NCBI GenBank assembly: GCA_937906475.1
Contig: CALCZA010000068.1
Coordinates: 1-58,770 of the forward strand
Length of the DNA: 58,770 nucleotides
Source: an uncultured bacterium
GTDB taxonomy: Bacteria > Planctomycetota > UBA1135 > UBA2386
Direction of reading: 5' to 3'
Of the stretch, positions 17,760-26,580 are shown piece after piece. The notes beneath the pieces are model-generated. The model ran no database searches, had not been told where the DNA came from, and saw nothing but the letters and a program-made list of their open reading frames with translations. Numbering within the stretch: the stretch's first letter is position 1; the number at the start of each line of letters is the position of its first letter. The translations under genes were made by a program, and so were the position numbers.

Positions 17760-19462
17760 CGGAGACGTTCTCGTTCGCGTCGAGTTGGCGCTGGCTCGAT
17801 CGTCCGCCGCTGCGTCTCGAGACGGGGCTTCGCGACCATGTCGTCGTCGTGCTGTATTGGCGTTTAGGGTGCTTGCACAGTCGCGTGGCGCTCTACGAGT
17901 TGGCTATGGCGACGGCAGGCTTCGCCGAGCAGGCTGTTGCCGTGGTTGCGGTGCACGTGCCAACCTGCGACGAAGAACGCGATGATGACCGGTTGCGCCG
18001 GTTTATACGGACGTTGCCGCATCCGGTAACGGTGGCGGTGTCGGACGATGAGTCACATACGCGACTGCCGACCATGCGATTGTTGGATGCGAAGTCCGTG
18101 GTTCGGGTGCAAGCGGACGGAGTGCCGCGCCGAAGCGCGCTACGTGCTGCGGTGAAAACGTTGCTAGATGAGGCGAGTCGCGCCGGCCAAGTTACCGACG
18201 TGTCGTTTGTGCCAGCCGCAATGCCCGCTAGTTCCGAGTGGTCGCCAACGGCTGTCGCATCGGATGGCGACCGTATCTGGGTTGCCAGTGCTCGATGTCG
18301 TCAAGTGTACGGCCTCGATCAAGACGGCAACGTCGATATCGTCGTGGGGTCCGGTGCGGCGTTGACGGACGACGGTCCGCCTGAGTTAGCCGCGTTTTCG
18401 GCGCCGACGTCTCTGGCTGTGCACGACGAGTTCCTCGTCGTCGCAGATTCTCATCATCATACGTTGCGCGCGATCGACCGCAGCACCGGCGAAGTCACGA
18501 CCTGGTGTGGCACTGGCTATCTCGGCAACGATGAGATGGGCGGTAGCTACGGTCGCGACCAGGCGCTCAGTTCACCGTCCGGAATCGTTAGTCGAGACGG
18601 CGGTTTGTTCGTGTGCCAGGCTGGAACAGATCAGTTGTGGCAGATCGACCCGATGACGGGTTCGGCGATGGCTTGGCTTGGCGGCGACGTTGCCGGCTAC
18701 GGCGGCGATAGCTACGCGGACCAAGGCACAGACTTCGGCGAACCGGTCGGGCTTGCCGACGACGAACAGACCTTGTGGGTGGTGGAGGCGCGCAGTCACA
18801 CGTTGTCGGCAGTCGACCTCGCGCACGTGCAACGTCGCACCGTTTGCACGGACTTTCGTCGTCCGGTTGCGGTCGCAGTGTATGGAGATCGCGCCTTCGT
18901 TGCGGACGCATATCAGGCCGCGGTGTTCGTCGTGAACGCGATCGACGGTGGGTGCGAACGGTTTGTTGGTTCAGATCACGGCCTGGTCGAACCGGTGTCG
19001 CTTGCCGTGCATGGTGATTGCCTGGTCATTGCGGATCTCGGTGCCGATGCTGTTTTCGTATGCGACTTGAACGCGGCTGACGTCGAACTCAAGCGCTTGC
19101 CTGTTGGCGGGATCCCGGACCGCAACGTGCAGCCCTTGGGGCCTCGCGCGACGGTCACCCAGTCCGTCGAACTGCACGAATACAGTGACGTGACGCTTCG
19201 CGTCGAAACTCCTGGTTACGAGGATGGTACCGACGTGGTCGTCGATGTCGTTGACGAAGGAACCGCGCTGCTCGCGTGTGCAAGAAACGAATCGACCAAG
19301 GTCCACAATGGCGCGGTCACGGTGTTGCTGCCGGTGGAGGGGGCCGGATTGGGCGCGCTGCACATGCGTTTAGGGTTCGCCGGAGGTGCGGTGCATTACC
19401 TAGTGCCAACCACGGTGACGGCCGAAGGCGAATTGGTGGCGACGCTCCTGTTACCGACCTGA
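17756..19462 (+). CDS. NHLRC2-like protein: thioredoxin fold plus NHL beta-propeller
   Basis: The 568-residue protein has the domain order of NHLRC2. An N-terminal thioredoxin-like domain (about 1-145) includes VVVLYWRLGCLHS; an NHL six-bladed propeller follows (150-465), with repeated TAVASDGDRIWVAS, SLAVHDEFLVVADS, GLADDEQTLWVVE and VAVAVYGDRAFVADA blades; and a C-terminal beta domain (about 470-568). The usual Cys pair is reduced to CLHS, so a disulfide-exchange role is doubtful. No signal peptide is visible. It overlaps glpD by 4 bp and should be co-expressed; the functional link is unknown. Confidence 0.85.
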   Translation: MTETFSFASSWRWLDRPPLRLETGLRDHVVVVLYWRLGCLHSRVALYELAMATAGFAEQAVAVVAVHVPTCDEERDDDRLRRFIRTLPHPVTVAVSDDESHTRLPTMRLLDAKSVVRVQADGVPRRSALRAAVKTLLDEASRAGQVTDVSFVPAAMPASSEWSPTAVASDGDRIWVASARCRQVYGLDQDGNVDIVVGSGAALTDDGPPELAAFSAPTSLAVHDEFLVVADSHHHTLRAIDRSTGEVTTWCGTGYLGNDEMGGSYGRDQALSSPSGIVSRDGGLFVCQAGTDQLWQIDPMTGSAMAWLGGDVAGYGGDSYADQGTDFGEPVGLADDEQTLWVVEARSHTLSAVDLAHVQRRTVCTDFRRPVAVAVYGDRAFVADAYQAAVFVVNAIDGGCERFVGSDHGLVEPVSLAVHGDCLVIADLGADAVFVCDLNAADVELKRLPVGGIPDRNVQPLGPRATVTQSVELHEYSDVTLRVETPGYEDGTDVVVDVVDEGTALLACARNESTKVHNGAVTVLLPVEGAGLGALHMRLGFAGGAVHYLVPTTVTAEGELVATLLLPT

Positions 19463-19560
19463 GTGCAAGGTCTGGTCATCTTGGTGACTAGTCTGTGTGT
19501 TCGCCCGCTCGCCTGCGTAACTGCAGCCACGGGTGATGCCTCACTCGTGTTGAACTGAAT

Positions 19561-21981
19561 ATGACCAAGAAACTCCCCCTCGTTGCCTTCGTCGTCGCCG
19601 CGTGCGCGACGGTTGCTCTGACTGCGCAAGGTCGCGGTCGTCGCCGCATGCCGCCTCCCCCTGTGCTGCTGGCCATCGACATGGACGAAGACGGCGAGCT
19701 GTCCAATGACGAGATCGATAGCGCCGCGAGATCGTTGTTGACGCTCGACAAGAACGGTGACGGCAACCTGACTACCGATGAGTTGACGCCGGCAACGCCC
19801 GAGCGTGGTGATCGACCAGGTGGTGATCGACCGCAGGGCGGGCCACCCGGAATGGGGGGCATGATGGCTCAGATGATGGCCGGTCATCCGCTCATGAAGG
19901 CGCTTGACAAGGATGGCGACGGCGAGCTGTTCGAAGACGAGATCACGGGAGCGGCTCGATCGATTGATCGGCTGGATGTCGATGACGACGACATCGTGTC
20001 GGCAGGAGAACTGTCGAGTCGCCGTAGTGGTCGAGGCGGCTTCGGTCGCGGTTCGCGCGATGGCAACGATGGCTATGAGACGACGCCATTGCCATCCGAG
20101 CTTCGCCCGGCAGACGGCACCGGTGTCGTCAGGGACATGACGCACTTCCGCGAACTGTCCTACCAAGGCGAAGAGGTGATGATCGACACGCACCTCGCCG
20201 ATCAAGAGTTCGTCAAGTTCCAGATCGAGTCAGCGGATGGCGAGAAGCCGCAACTGTATTTCATGAACACGAACAAGTTCCGTGCGCACCCGATGTTCAT
20301 GCAGCACATCGGTGTTGGTGGTCGCGGGCGTGGCGGCGGTGGCGGCCGCAGTGGCGGTAGCGAACCGGGCATGCACCGCATGCGTGGCGTGTTGGTTTAC
20401 CGGCCGATGCTGATGTCGCCGTCGGGCAACCCTGGCATGTTCACGTTCGAGTTCGAACCGAACGATTCCTACGCCTACAAACTCATTCGCGTCGCCTACG
20501 ACCAGTTGACCGCGAACGCCAACATCTTGAGTGGCAACTTGTCCTACAACCTGCTGCCGCGTTCGAAAGTCGCATGGGAAAAAGAAAAGGACGCCTACGT
20601 GCAGGGCAAGATCCCGGTTTTCCATGCCGAAGACGTCTACGGCGAAGTCGGCTTCCTGCCCCTCAATAAGGCTGAGTCGTATGGCCGTTTGCGATTGATG
20701 GAGGCCGGCGAGCGACCGAGTCCCCGCGATATCGTGCTCTACCGTTCGCTGCCGAACGAGATGCCGCGCGTCGCCGGGGTGCTGACTGGCTTCCGCCAGA
20801 CGCCGCTGTCGCACGTCAACCTGCGTGCGGTGCAAGACAACGTGCCGAACGCCTTTGTCATCGGCGCGGCGACCAAACCGGAGATCACCGCGTTGATCGG
20901 CAAATACGTCTACTACAAGGTTCACGATGGCGGCTACGAGTTGCGCGAAGCCAAGGCCGAAGAAGTCGAGAAGCACTTCGCGGCGATGCGGCCGAGCAAG
21001 AACCAAGTGCCGGTGCGCGATCTGACGGTCAAGACGATCCGTTCGTTCTCGGACATCGGCTTTGAAGATGGCATCAACGTTGGCGTCAAGGCCGCCAACC
21101 TCGCGACGCTGCGCACCTTTGGGCTTCCCGGTGACCGTACGCCGGATGGCTTTGCGGTGCCGTTTGCGTTCTACGACGCGTTCATGAAGCACAACGGCTT
21201 CTACGAAAGGGCGCGCACGATGATGGCGACCGACGAATTTCAAAAGGACGCCAACTTCCGTGAACTGGCACTAGCCGCGTTTCGCAAGGCGATCAAGAAG
21301 GGCAAGACCCCGAAGTGGGGCAAGCATGCGCTCGCTGACGTGCAGAAGAAGTTCGCCAAGGACCAGCCGATTCGTTGTCGTTCGAGCACCAACAATGAAG
21401 ACCTTCCTGGCTTCAGTGGTGCTGGCCTCTACGACTCGTTCACTCATCACCCGAAAGAAGGTGGCTTGCACAAGTCGGTTCGTCAGGTCTACGCGAGCAT
21501 GTGGAACTTCCGCGCGTTCGAAGAGCGTGAGTTCTTCCGCATCGACCACATGGCGGCGGCGATGGGCGTCGTGTTGCACGCGAACTCGAAGGGCGAGCAG
21601 GTCAATGGCGTCGCTGTGACCAAGGATGTGCTCTACCAGGCGCAGCACAAGGACATGACGCTCTATTACGTCAACGCGCAGACGGGCGAAGACCTCGTGA
21701 CCAACCCGGAAAGCGCTTCGGCACCGGAAGAGTTGCTGTTGTCGCCGCGCAACCCACGCACGGACCGGGTGCTGCAACACTCGAACCGCGTCAGCGATGG
21801 TAAGTCGTTGCTGTCATCGGAGCATCGCCATCAGTTGCGTTCGAGCATGCGCATCCTGCGGGATCGTTTCGCCCGCCTCTACGATCGTTACGACGACCCG
21901 GAATTCGCGATGGAAGTGGAGTTTAAGGTCGGCGTGCAGGGCAAACTGCTGATCAAGCAGGCACGTCCTTGGATTGAGTAG
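19561..21981 (+). CDS. exported EF-hand protein with glucan-water-dikinase-like PEP/pyruvate-dikinase module
   Basis: The 806-residue protein has a signal peptide (1-22). It has four canonical EF-hand loops, DxDxDG-type with a Glu at position 12, at residues 40-51, 63-74, 116-127 and 139-150. A Gly/Arg-rich linker and a beta-rich region (about 190-390) follow. A swivelling phosphohistidine motif, TPLSHVNLRA, has H418, and an ATP-grasp PPDK N-domain (about 500-806) includes VGVKAANLATLR, IRCRSSTNNEDLPGFSGAGL and MAAAMGVVLH. The order His-domain then ATP domain, and the LSHVxxRA motif, resemble alpha-glucan water dikinases rather than PpsA/PPDK. If exported, the ATP source is a puzzle. Confidence 0.8.
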   Translation: MTKKLPLVAFVVAACATVALTAQGRGRRRMPPPPVLLAIDMDEDGELSNDEIDSAARSLLTLDKNGDGNLTTDELTPATPERGDRPGGDRPQGGPPGMGGMMAQMMAGHPLMKALDKDGDGELFEDEITGAARSIDRLDVDDDDIVSAGELSSRRSGRGGFGRGSRDGNDGYETTPLPSELRPADGTGVVRDMTHFRELSYQGEEVMIDTHLADQEFVKFQIESADGEKPQLYFMNTNKFRAHPMFMQHIGVGGRGRGGGGGRSGGSEPGMHRMRGVLVYRPMLMSPSGNPGMFTFEFEPNDSYAYKLIRVAYDQLTANANILSGNLSYNLLPRSKVAWEKEKDAYVQGKIPVFHAEDVYGEVGFLPLNKAESYGRLRLMEAGERPSPRDIVLYRSLPNEMPRVAGVLTGFRQTPLSHVNLRAVQDNVPNAFVIGAATKPEITALIGKYVYYKVHDGGYELREAKAEEVEKHFAAMRPSKNQVPVRDLTVKTIRSFSDIGFEDGINVGVKAANLATLRTFGLPGDRTPDGFAVPFAFYDAFMKHNGFYERARTMMATDEFQKDANFRELALAAFRKAIKKGKTPKWGKHALADVQKKFAKDQPIRCRSSTNNEDLPGFSGAGLYDSFTHHPKEGGLHKSVRQVYASMWNFRAFEEREFFRIDHMAAAMGVVLHANSKGEQVNGVAVTKDVLYQAQHKDMTLYYVNAQTGEDLVTNPESASAPEELLLSPRNPRTDRVLQHSNRVSDGKSLLSSEHRHQLRSSMRILRDRFARLYDRYDDPEFAMEVEFKVGVQGKLLIKQARPWIE

Positions 21982-22002
21982 CAACCGATTGCGGCGCCGG
22001 AC

Positions 22003-23154
22003 TCAACGCACGCAGCGAATGCTGCCGTCGTCATCGAGCAGCGTGAAGGCTGCTCGGTGACCCAGCGTTAGCGCGCCGTAACTTGCGGCACCGACCAGCG
22101 CTGCCGGATTGCTGCTCGCAATCCGCGCCAGCGTCCATGGGCCGGCCGACTCGACGAACGTCAAGAAGTTGCGCGCCGCCAGAGCCATGGTTAGCGCCGA
22201 CCCGGCGAGGTTGCCATTGCCGTCGCGCACGACGCCATGCTTCGCGGTGACTTCGATTCCCGACAGCGAGTAAGTGCCATCCTGCATGCCCGCCGCACCA
22301 ACGGCATCGGTGACCAGCACCATGCGGTCGGGGCCGAGGATCTTGAACGCGTTGCGAACCATCGCCGCCGCCACGTGCACGCCGTCGACGATGATCGGGC
22401 ACGAGACGCGCTCATCATCGAGCGCCATCGCGGCCGGGCCGAGTTTGCGATGGTGCAGCGGGCCCATGACGTTGAATAGGTGGGTGACTGCCGTGGCGCC
22501 GGCATCGACGCAGGCCGTGAAGCCATCGCCGCGGTCACAGTGACCAAGCGCGACTGTGATGCCGGCCTCGGTCAACGTCTTAGTCGCCGCCGCCGCACCG
22601 TCCCGCGCGTTGCCGATGGTTACGAGCTTGAGTTTGCCGCGCGCGGCCGCGAGTAGTTCGCCGAGGCGTTCCGGGGTCGGGTCGAGGAACAGTTTTTCAA
22701 TGTGTGCCCCTGGCGTTGCCAAAAACGGACCTTCGAGGTGCAGTCCGAGTGGTTCGGCGCCTTCGCCATTCCAGGTCTCGATCCACTGGGCGACGCGGTC
22801 GATTTGCTGCAGCAGGACTGGCCACGGGGCGGTGATCAGCGTCGGCAAGAACGCTACGGCGCCACCATCCCAAACCGCACGCGCCACTACGTCGAGTGCC
22901 TCCGGGGTCGCTTCATCGACGCTGCGACCGCCGGCGCCGTTGACTTGCAAGTCGACGAAGCCCGGCAACAGCGTGCCGCGCAGCCGTTTTGCTTGGGGAC
23001 CGGCGGCCATTTGGTCGACGGCGACAATGCGCCCATCGACTGCTCCGACGCGCGTTTCGGCTTGCACGGCGTGCGGCAAGCTGGCGCGGTCGACGATCCA
23101 CTCACTAGCGTTCACGCGCACACGGTAGGTTGATTGGTCGGTTGCCGCCAGCAT
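22003..23154 (-). CDS. nagA: N-acetylglucosamine-6-phosphate deacetylase
   Basis: The 383-residue amidohydrolase removes acetate from GlcNAc-6-P, an early step in using or recycling amino sugars. It shows GTLLPGFVDLQVNGAGG, the metal Glu in LHLEGPFLATPGAH, the His in VALGHCDRG and THLFNVMGPLHH, and the catalytic Asp in VLVTDAVGAAG. Length fits. I chose the ATG at 23154; the longer frame to 23208 would overlap the divergent gene starting at 23196. No NagB is nearby. The first His-x-His motif seen in many amidohydrolases is absent here (FVDLQVNG), as is common for NagA enzymes with one metal. Confidence 0.92.
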   Translation of the reverse strand: MLAATDQSTYRVRVNASEWIVDRASLPHAVQAETRVGAVDGRIVAVDQMAAGPQAKRLRGTLLPGFVDLQVNGAGGRSVDEATPEALDVVARAVWDGGAVAFLPTLITAPWPVLLQQIDRVAQWIETWNGEGAEPLGLHLEGPFLATPGAHIEKLFLDPTPERLGELLAAARGKLKLVTIGNARDGAAAATKTLTEAGITVALGHCDRGDGFTACVDAGATAVTHLFNVMGPLHHRKLGPAAMALDDERVSCPIIVDGVHVAAAMVRNAFKILGPDRMVLVTDAVGAAGMQDGTYSLSGIEVTAKHGVVRDGNGNLAGSALTMALAARNFLTFVESAGPWTLARIASSNPAALVGAASYGALTLGHRAAFTLLDDDGSIRCVR

Positions 23155-23195
23155 GGCGTGGCGTTGCGCGGCCGCTTGCGTAGGATCGTTGCTGA

Positions 23196-24806
23196 ATGCA
23201 GCGCACAACTAGCCTAGCACGGAGCCTCTTTCTCGCCTGTGGTGCGATCGCGGGTGTCTTGGTGACCTCTCTAGTGCCGGCTGGGCTTGCGGAGCTTTCT
23301 GTGCGGCAATTGGAGAAGAAACCGTTTCTGCTGACCCGGTCGAGTGACGACCTCGTCGAGGTGAGCGAGGGTAAGTGGTTCTTGTTGCCGTTCTTGTTTG
23401 GCGACTTCGACCTGCAGATGGACGTCGAAGTGTCCGCAGGCGTCGAATTGGATCTGTTGCTGCGCCAGGTCGAACCGCGCTTGGTCGATGGTCATCTGCT
23501 GCCGTTCACCGGGCGGTTCTCGGTGCTGCGCATGTCGACCGAAGGTGATGGTGTTGGCTGGCGCACGCGTGACCAGGCATTGCTCGGTCCGAAGGGTAAT
23601 GGAGTGGGCATCGCGCCGGGCCATTTGGCGACCATCTGGGTGCAAGCCCGCGGCCGGGAATTGACGGCGAACGTTGCCGGTAAGGCGCAGCCATCCTTTG
23701 CTGCGGATGATGTCTATGGCATGACCGCGCTGATTGCGAAGGGCGGCAAAGTGGTCATTCATCGCATGAAGATTACGCCCCGCGGCCCACTCTCTGAATG
23801 GCGATGGTCGCGCTGGACCTGGGCCGGCATCGGTTTGCTGGGCGCCGCGTTGCTGTCGCTGCTTGCGTTGCGGCACCAGAGCGCGACGCGCTTGCTGTGG
23901 GGCGGTGCGACCATGGTCACCTACGCTTGGTTGTTCGTGCGTGGCATCGACTTGGACCTCGCCTTTCCCGCGCCGCCGGGCATTGCCATAGCGATGGCCT
24001 TGCCGTTGCTGCTTTCTGCGGCCGTTCTGTGTACGCCGCCGAACAAACTCAAGTGGTTGCTGACTCCGCTCGCACTGCTCGCCGTGCTGGTTGCAACGCG
24101 GCAGGCGGTTGCTTGGCCCGGGTTGCTTCGGTCGGCAGTGGACGTGGTTGGCGACGGCTTCGAGTCCGTGCAAGGGTTCGTCGTGGATGCCGCGCGAACA
24201 ACCGATTCCACCGAGATCGATGCCGTTTTCGGCCCCAAGGCCGGGGCGCAGATCAGTGAGGCGCACGGTCTGTTGGTGCGCGGCCCGACCGGGTTGATCA
24301 ACGTCGATCGCGATGCGCCGTGCGTCTTCATGCTCGGTGGCGACCTGCTCTACAACGTCGGCATGCGCTCGGATCACCTCGCGTTGCTGGTCGAACAGCA
24401 GCTTCGCGGTCTGACGCGCAAGGCCGTCGAAGTGCCAAGCTTGCCGACGGTGGATGGCTACGCGTCGCAGCAATGGCAGCTGTTTGATCAGTGCTTCCAA
24501 GCGTTCCGGCCCGATGTGATCGTGCTTGGTATCGGCTCCGGTGAGTGTGCCGTCAACGAGGGCGAGAGTGAACCGCGGTCATCACGGGCGGCACTGCGCG
24601 ATACGATCCGAACGGCACGCAAGTCATGTGAACAGCACGGCCGACAGCTTGTGTTATTTGCCGACGTCGGCGTGCCGTCAGAGTTGATGCTCGAATTGCG
24701 CCAGCAGGAAGCCGCTGGCGTGCCATTGGTGGTCGCCTTCGAAGACCGTGCTCGTATCGATACGGCTCGCAAGTTGGCGCAAATCTGCAAGCCGTTTTTG
24801 AAGTAG
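23196..24806 (+). CDS. membrane protein with beta-rich N-domain and SGNH-like C-domain
   Basis: The 536-residue protein has an N-terminal hydrophobic segment (residues 10-32), then a beta-rich domain (about 50-195) resembling a concanavalin-like sandwich. Five or so membrane helices follow (about 205-310). The soluble C-terminal domain contains CVFMLGGDLLYNVG, PSLPTVDGYASQQW and DVIVLGIGSGECA. The last three blocks recall SGNH/GDSL hydrolases, but the nucleophile Ser and the Asn are replaced (GGDL, GSGE), so catalysis is doubtful. It lies directly upstream of the 5-FCL fusion gene, 1-4 bp apart, and divergent from nagA. Function unknown. Confidence 0.6.
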   Translation: MQRTTSLARSLFLACGAIAGVLVTSLVPAGLAELSVRQLEKKPFLLTRSSDDLVEVSEGKWFLLPFLFGDFDLQMDVEVSAGVELDLLLRQVEPRLVDGHLLPFTGRFSVLRMSTEGDGVGWRTRDQALLGPKGNGVGIAPGHLATIWVQARGRELTANVAGKAQPSFAADDVYGMTALIAKGGKVVIHRMKITPRGPLSEWRWSRWTWAGIGLLGAALLSLLALRHQSATRLLWGGATMVTYAWLFVRGIDLDLAFPAPPGIAIAMALPLLLSAAVLCTPPNKLKWLLTPLALLAVLVATRQAVAWPGLLRSAVDVVGDGFESVQGFVVDAARTTDSTEIDAVFGPKAGAQISEAHGLLVRGPTGLINVDRDAPCVFMLGGDLLYNVGMRSDHLALLVEQQLRGLTRKAVEVPSLPTVDGYASQQWQLFDQCFQAFRPDVIVLGIGSGECAVNEGESEPRSSRAALRDTIRTARKSCEQHGRQLVLFADVGVPSELMLELRQQEAAGVPLVVAFEDRARIDTARKLAQICKPFLK

Positions 24807-24810
24807 TGTG

Positions 24811-25695
24811 ATGGATGCTTCGGACCGCGAATACGTAGATCTGGCGTTGCTGGCAGCCAGCGACGATCCCGCCGATGTCGATCGTGCGCATGAGCAAGCG
24901 TTGCTTCTCATGGGCAAGATGCCGCAAGCGAAGATCGTTGCGGCGATGGCATACGACCGCGCTAGAGCATTTGGCGGCCGTGCCCAGAAGTTCGGCACGC
25001 AGTCGGTGATGACGGCGGGGCAGCGCGTCTTGTGGCCGGTGGATCCGGGCACTACGGACAGCGAGCGCGCGAAGTGGTTCGTCAAGACACTGTCGGAATT
25101 GCAGAGCGTTGCCGGCGCGGCGCCCGAGGTGACCAAGGCTCACCTGCGACGGCTGTTGCGGGCGCGGCGCGCGGCGCTGCAGGAAGAGCAATTGGCGGTG
25201 TTCGCCGAACGCATCGCTGAGCGCGGTGGCGCGGCAATCCAGGTCGATGATGTTGCGGTTGTTGCGGCGTATTGGCCGCTGCCAGGCGAAGCCGACCCTC
25301 GGTTGCTGGCCCGGCAACTCGCCAAGCAGCATGGTGCGCGGCTTGCGTTGCCGGTCGTCGACGGCGAGCACATGACTTTCCGCGAGTGGTTCGACGATGA
25401 CTCGTTGCAGCCCGCCGGGTTTGGCACGATGGGCCCTGGTCCGGCCGCCGCCGAGTTGCAGCCAAGCATCGTCTTGGCGCCGCTCGTTGGTTTCGACCGC
25501 ACCGGCGCGCGCCTAGGGCAAGGCAAGGGCTACTACGATCGCAAGCTTGCAGCGGTCGAAGGCCGTGCGCCGCTCGTCGTTGGCATCGCATGCAGTTGCC
25601 AGGAACTGCCGGCGGTGCCTACCGAGGCCCACGACCGCCGCCTCGACGTGTTGCTCACCGAAGTCGAAGTCGTGACCTTCGCCGCACCGCGATGA
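24811..25695 (+). CDS. DUF6624-like domain fused to 5-formyltetrahydrofolate cyclo-ligase
   Basis: The C-terminal part (about residues 105-294) is a complete 5-FCL, which turns 5-formyl-THF into 5,10-methenyl-THF with ATP. It has KAHLRRLLRARRAAL, VAAYWPLPGEADPR, LALPVV, and the signature LGQGKGYYDRKL followed by DRRLDVLLTE. The first 95 residues look like a DUF6624-type helical module: HEQALLLMGKMPQAK, AYDRARAFGGRAQKFGTQ and WPVDPGTTDSERAKW. I know of no standard protein with this order. A GTG at 24808 or the ATG at 24811 can serve as start; both nearly abut the previous gene's stop, so the two are co-translated. Confidence 0.82.
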   Translation: MDASDREYVDLALLAASDDPADVDRAHEQALLLMGKMPQAKIVAAMAYDRARAFGGRAQKFGTQSVMTAGQRVLWPVDPGTTDSERAKWFVKTLSELQSVAGAAPEVTKAHLRRLLRARRAALQEEQLAVFAERIAERGGAAIQVDDVAVVAAYWPLPGEADPRLLARQLAKQHGARLALPVVDGEHMTFREWFDDDSLQPAGFGTMGPGPAAAELQPSIVLAPLVGFDRTGARLGQGKGYYDRKLAAVEGRAPLVVGIACSCQELPAVPTEAHDRRLDVLLTEVEVVTFAAPR

Positions 25696-25833
25696 CAGCG
25701 CACCGATTGGCAGCAGCAGCGCGTTAGAACTAGTGATCGTCGCGAGGTTGTCGGCGGCGAGCGGGACAAACATTCGTCTCCCTTCTTCTGGTGGTGGTTT
25801 GCCGATCAGCGATCGCGTCCTACACTGCCCGCG

Positions 25834-25950
25834 ATGTACGTTGTCGTTGCCCTGGTCCTGTGTGCGCTTGCCGGCCTGATCTGGTTCGGTCTACAGGGAT
25901 GGGAGCGCCTAGTGCGGATTCGGCGGGCGCAAGAACCGACCAGTTCTTGA
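25834..25950 (+). CDS. 38-residue single-pass membrane peptide
   Basis: ATG at 25834 opens a 38-codon frame ending with TGA at 25948-25950. Residues 1-19 are one hydrophobic helix (MYVVVALVLCALAGLIWFG), followed by a basic juxtamembrane segment, WERLVRIRRAQ. The same frame continues open after the TGA into the 180-residue protein at 26038, so this may be the membrane anchor of that protein cut off by a nonsense codon, or an independent small protein. Confidence 0.45.
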   Translation: MYVVVALVLCALAGLIWFGLQGWERLVRIRRAQEPTSS

Positions 25951-26037
25951 GGTCAGACTGCGCAGGCGCGTGCCGCCCGCCCCGAGAGTCAGCCGGACGA
26001 TCCTAAGTCGTTCCCGCCAGTTGCTACATGGTTGGCG

Positions 26038-26580
26038 ATGCGCGCCGACGATTCCGAACAGGTCGTGCGCGCGCTGCAGCTGCGCACGGTGTTGCCCGCG
26101 AACTGGACTGCGGGCTTGGCGCAGGTCGCGACCGAAGGTGTGTTCGTGACGCCGCCTATCGATGGTTGGATCTTTGCTGTCGGCAGAGACCTCGCGGTTG
26201 CCACGCACAACCCCGCCGAGATGGAATTGCTACTCACTGGTCTCAGTGAGCAATACGGCGAAGTGATGTGGTTCTCGACTGACGAGGATCGCGACGTGCA
26301 CGGCTGGGCGATGGCTCAGCGCGGCACGCTGGTGCGTGGCTATGCCTACGTCGAAGAGCAGGGGCATACGTTGTGGCACGGTGACGTCACCGAGGCGGAG
26401 ACGGCGCTTGGTTGCTTCCTTGATGACCCGCGCGATCACTCGGACGATGAGATCAAGTGGTGGCCCGATCGTCGCACGGTGTTGGCGGTTGCTGCGGCAT
26501 GGTCGATGGATCCATGCACGATCGGTAGCGAATACGTTCGCGCCCACGGCGTGAGCGTTGGTTTAGTGGGGCGTCTGTAG
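26038..26580 (+). CDS. hypothetical protein, conserved-looking soluble domain
   Basis: The 180-residue protein has no family I can name. It has well-formed alternating strands and helices, with GVFVTPPIDGWIFAVG, GEVMWFSTDEDRDVHGWAMA and a C-terminal Trp-rich DEIKWWPDRR segment. The open frame extends upstream to the TGA at 25948 without a usable ATG; sequence such as FPPVATWLAMRADD reads as part of the same domain. TTG at 26032 or ATG at 26038 are the possible starts. The true gene may therefore begin at 25834 and be interrupted. Confidence 0.6.
   Translation: MRADDSEQVVRALQLRTVLPANWTAGLAQVATEGVFVTPPIDGWIFAVGRDLAVATHNPAEMELLLTGLSEQYGEVMWFSTDEDRDVHGWAMAQRGTLVRGYAYVEEQGHTLWHGDVTEAETALGCFLDDPRDHSDDEIKWWPDRRTVLAVAAAWSMDPCTIGSEYVRAHGVSVGLVGRL

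Noticed and set aside
25697-25773. Minus-strand fragment reading TSSNALLLPIGAL, similar to a creatininase N-terminus
   Set aside because: Only about 25 residues lie outside the 5-FCL gene and the following His/Pro motif is missing; too short to support a gene remnant.
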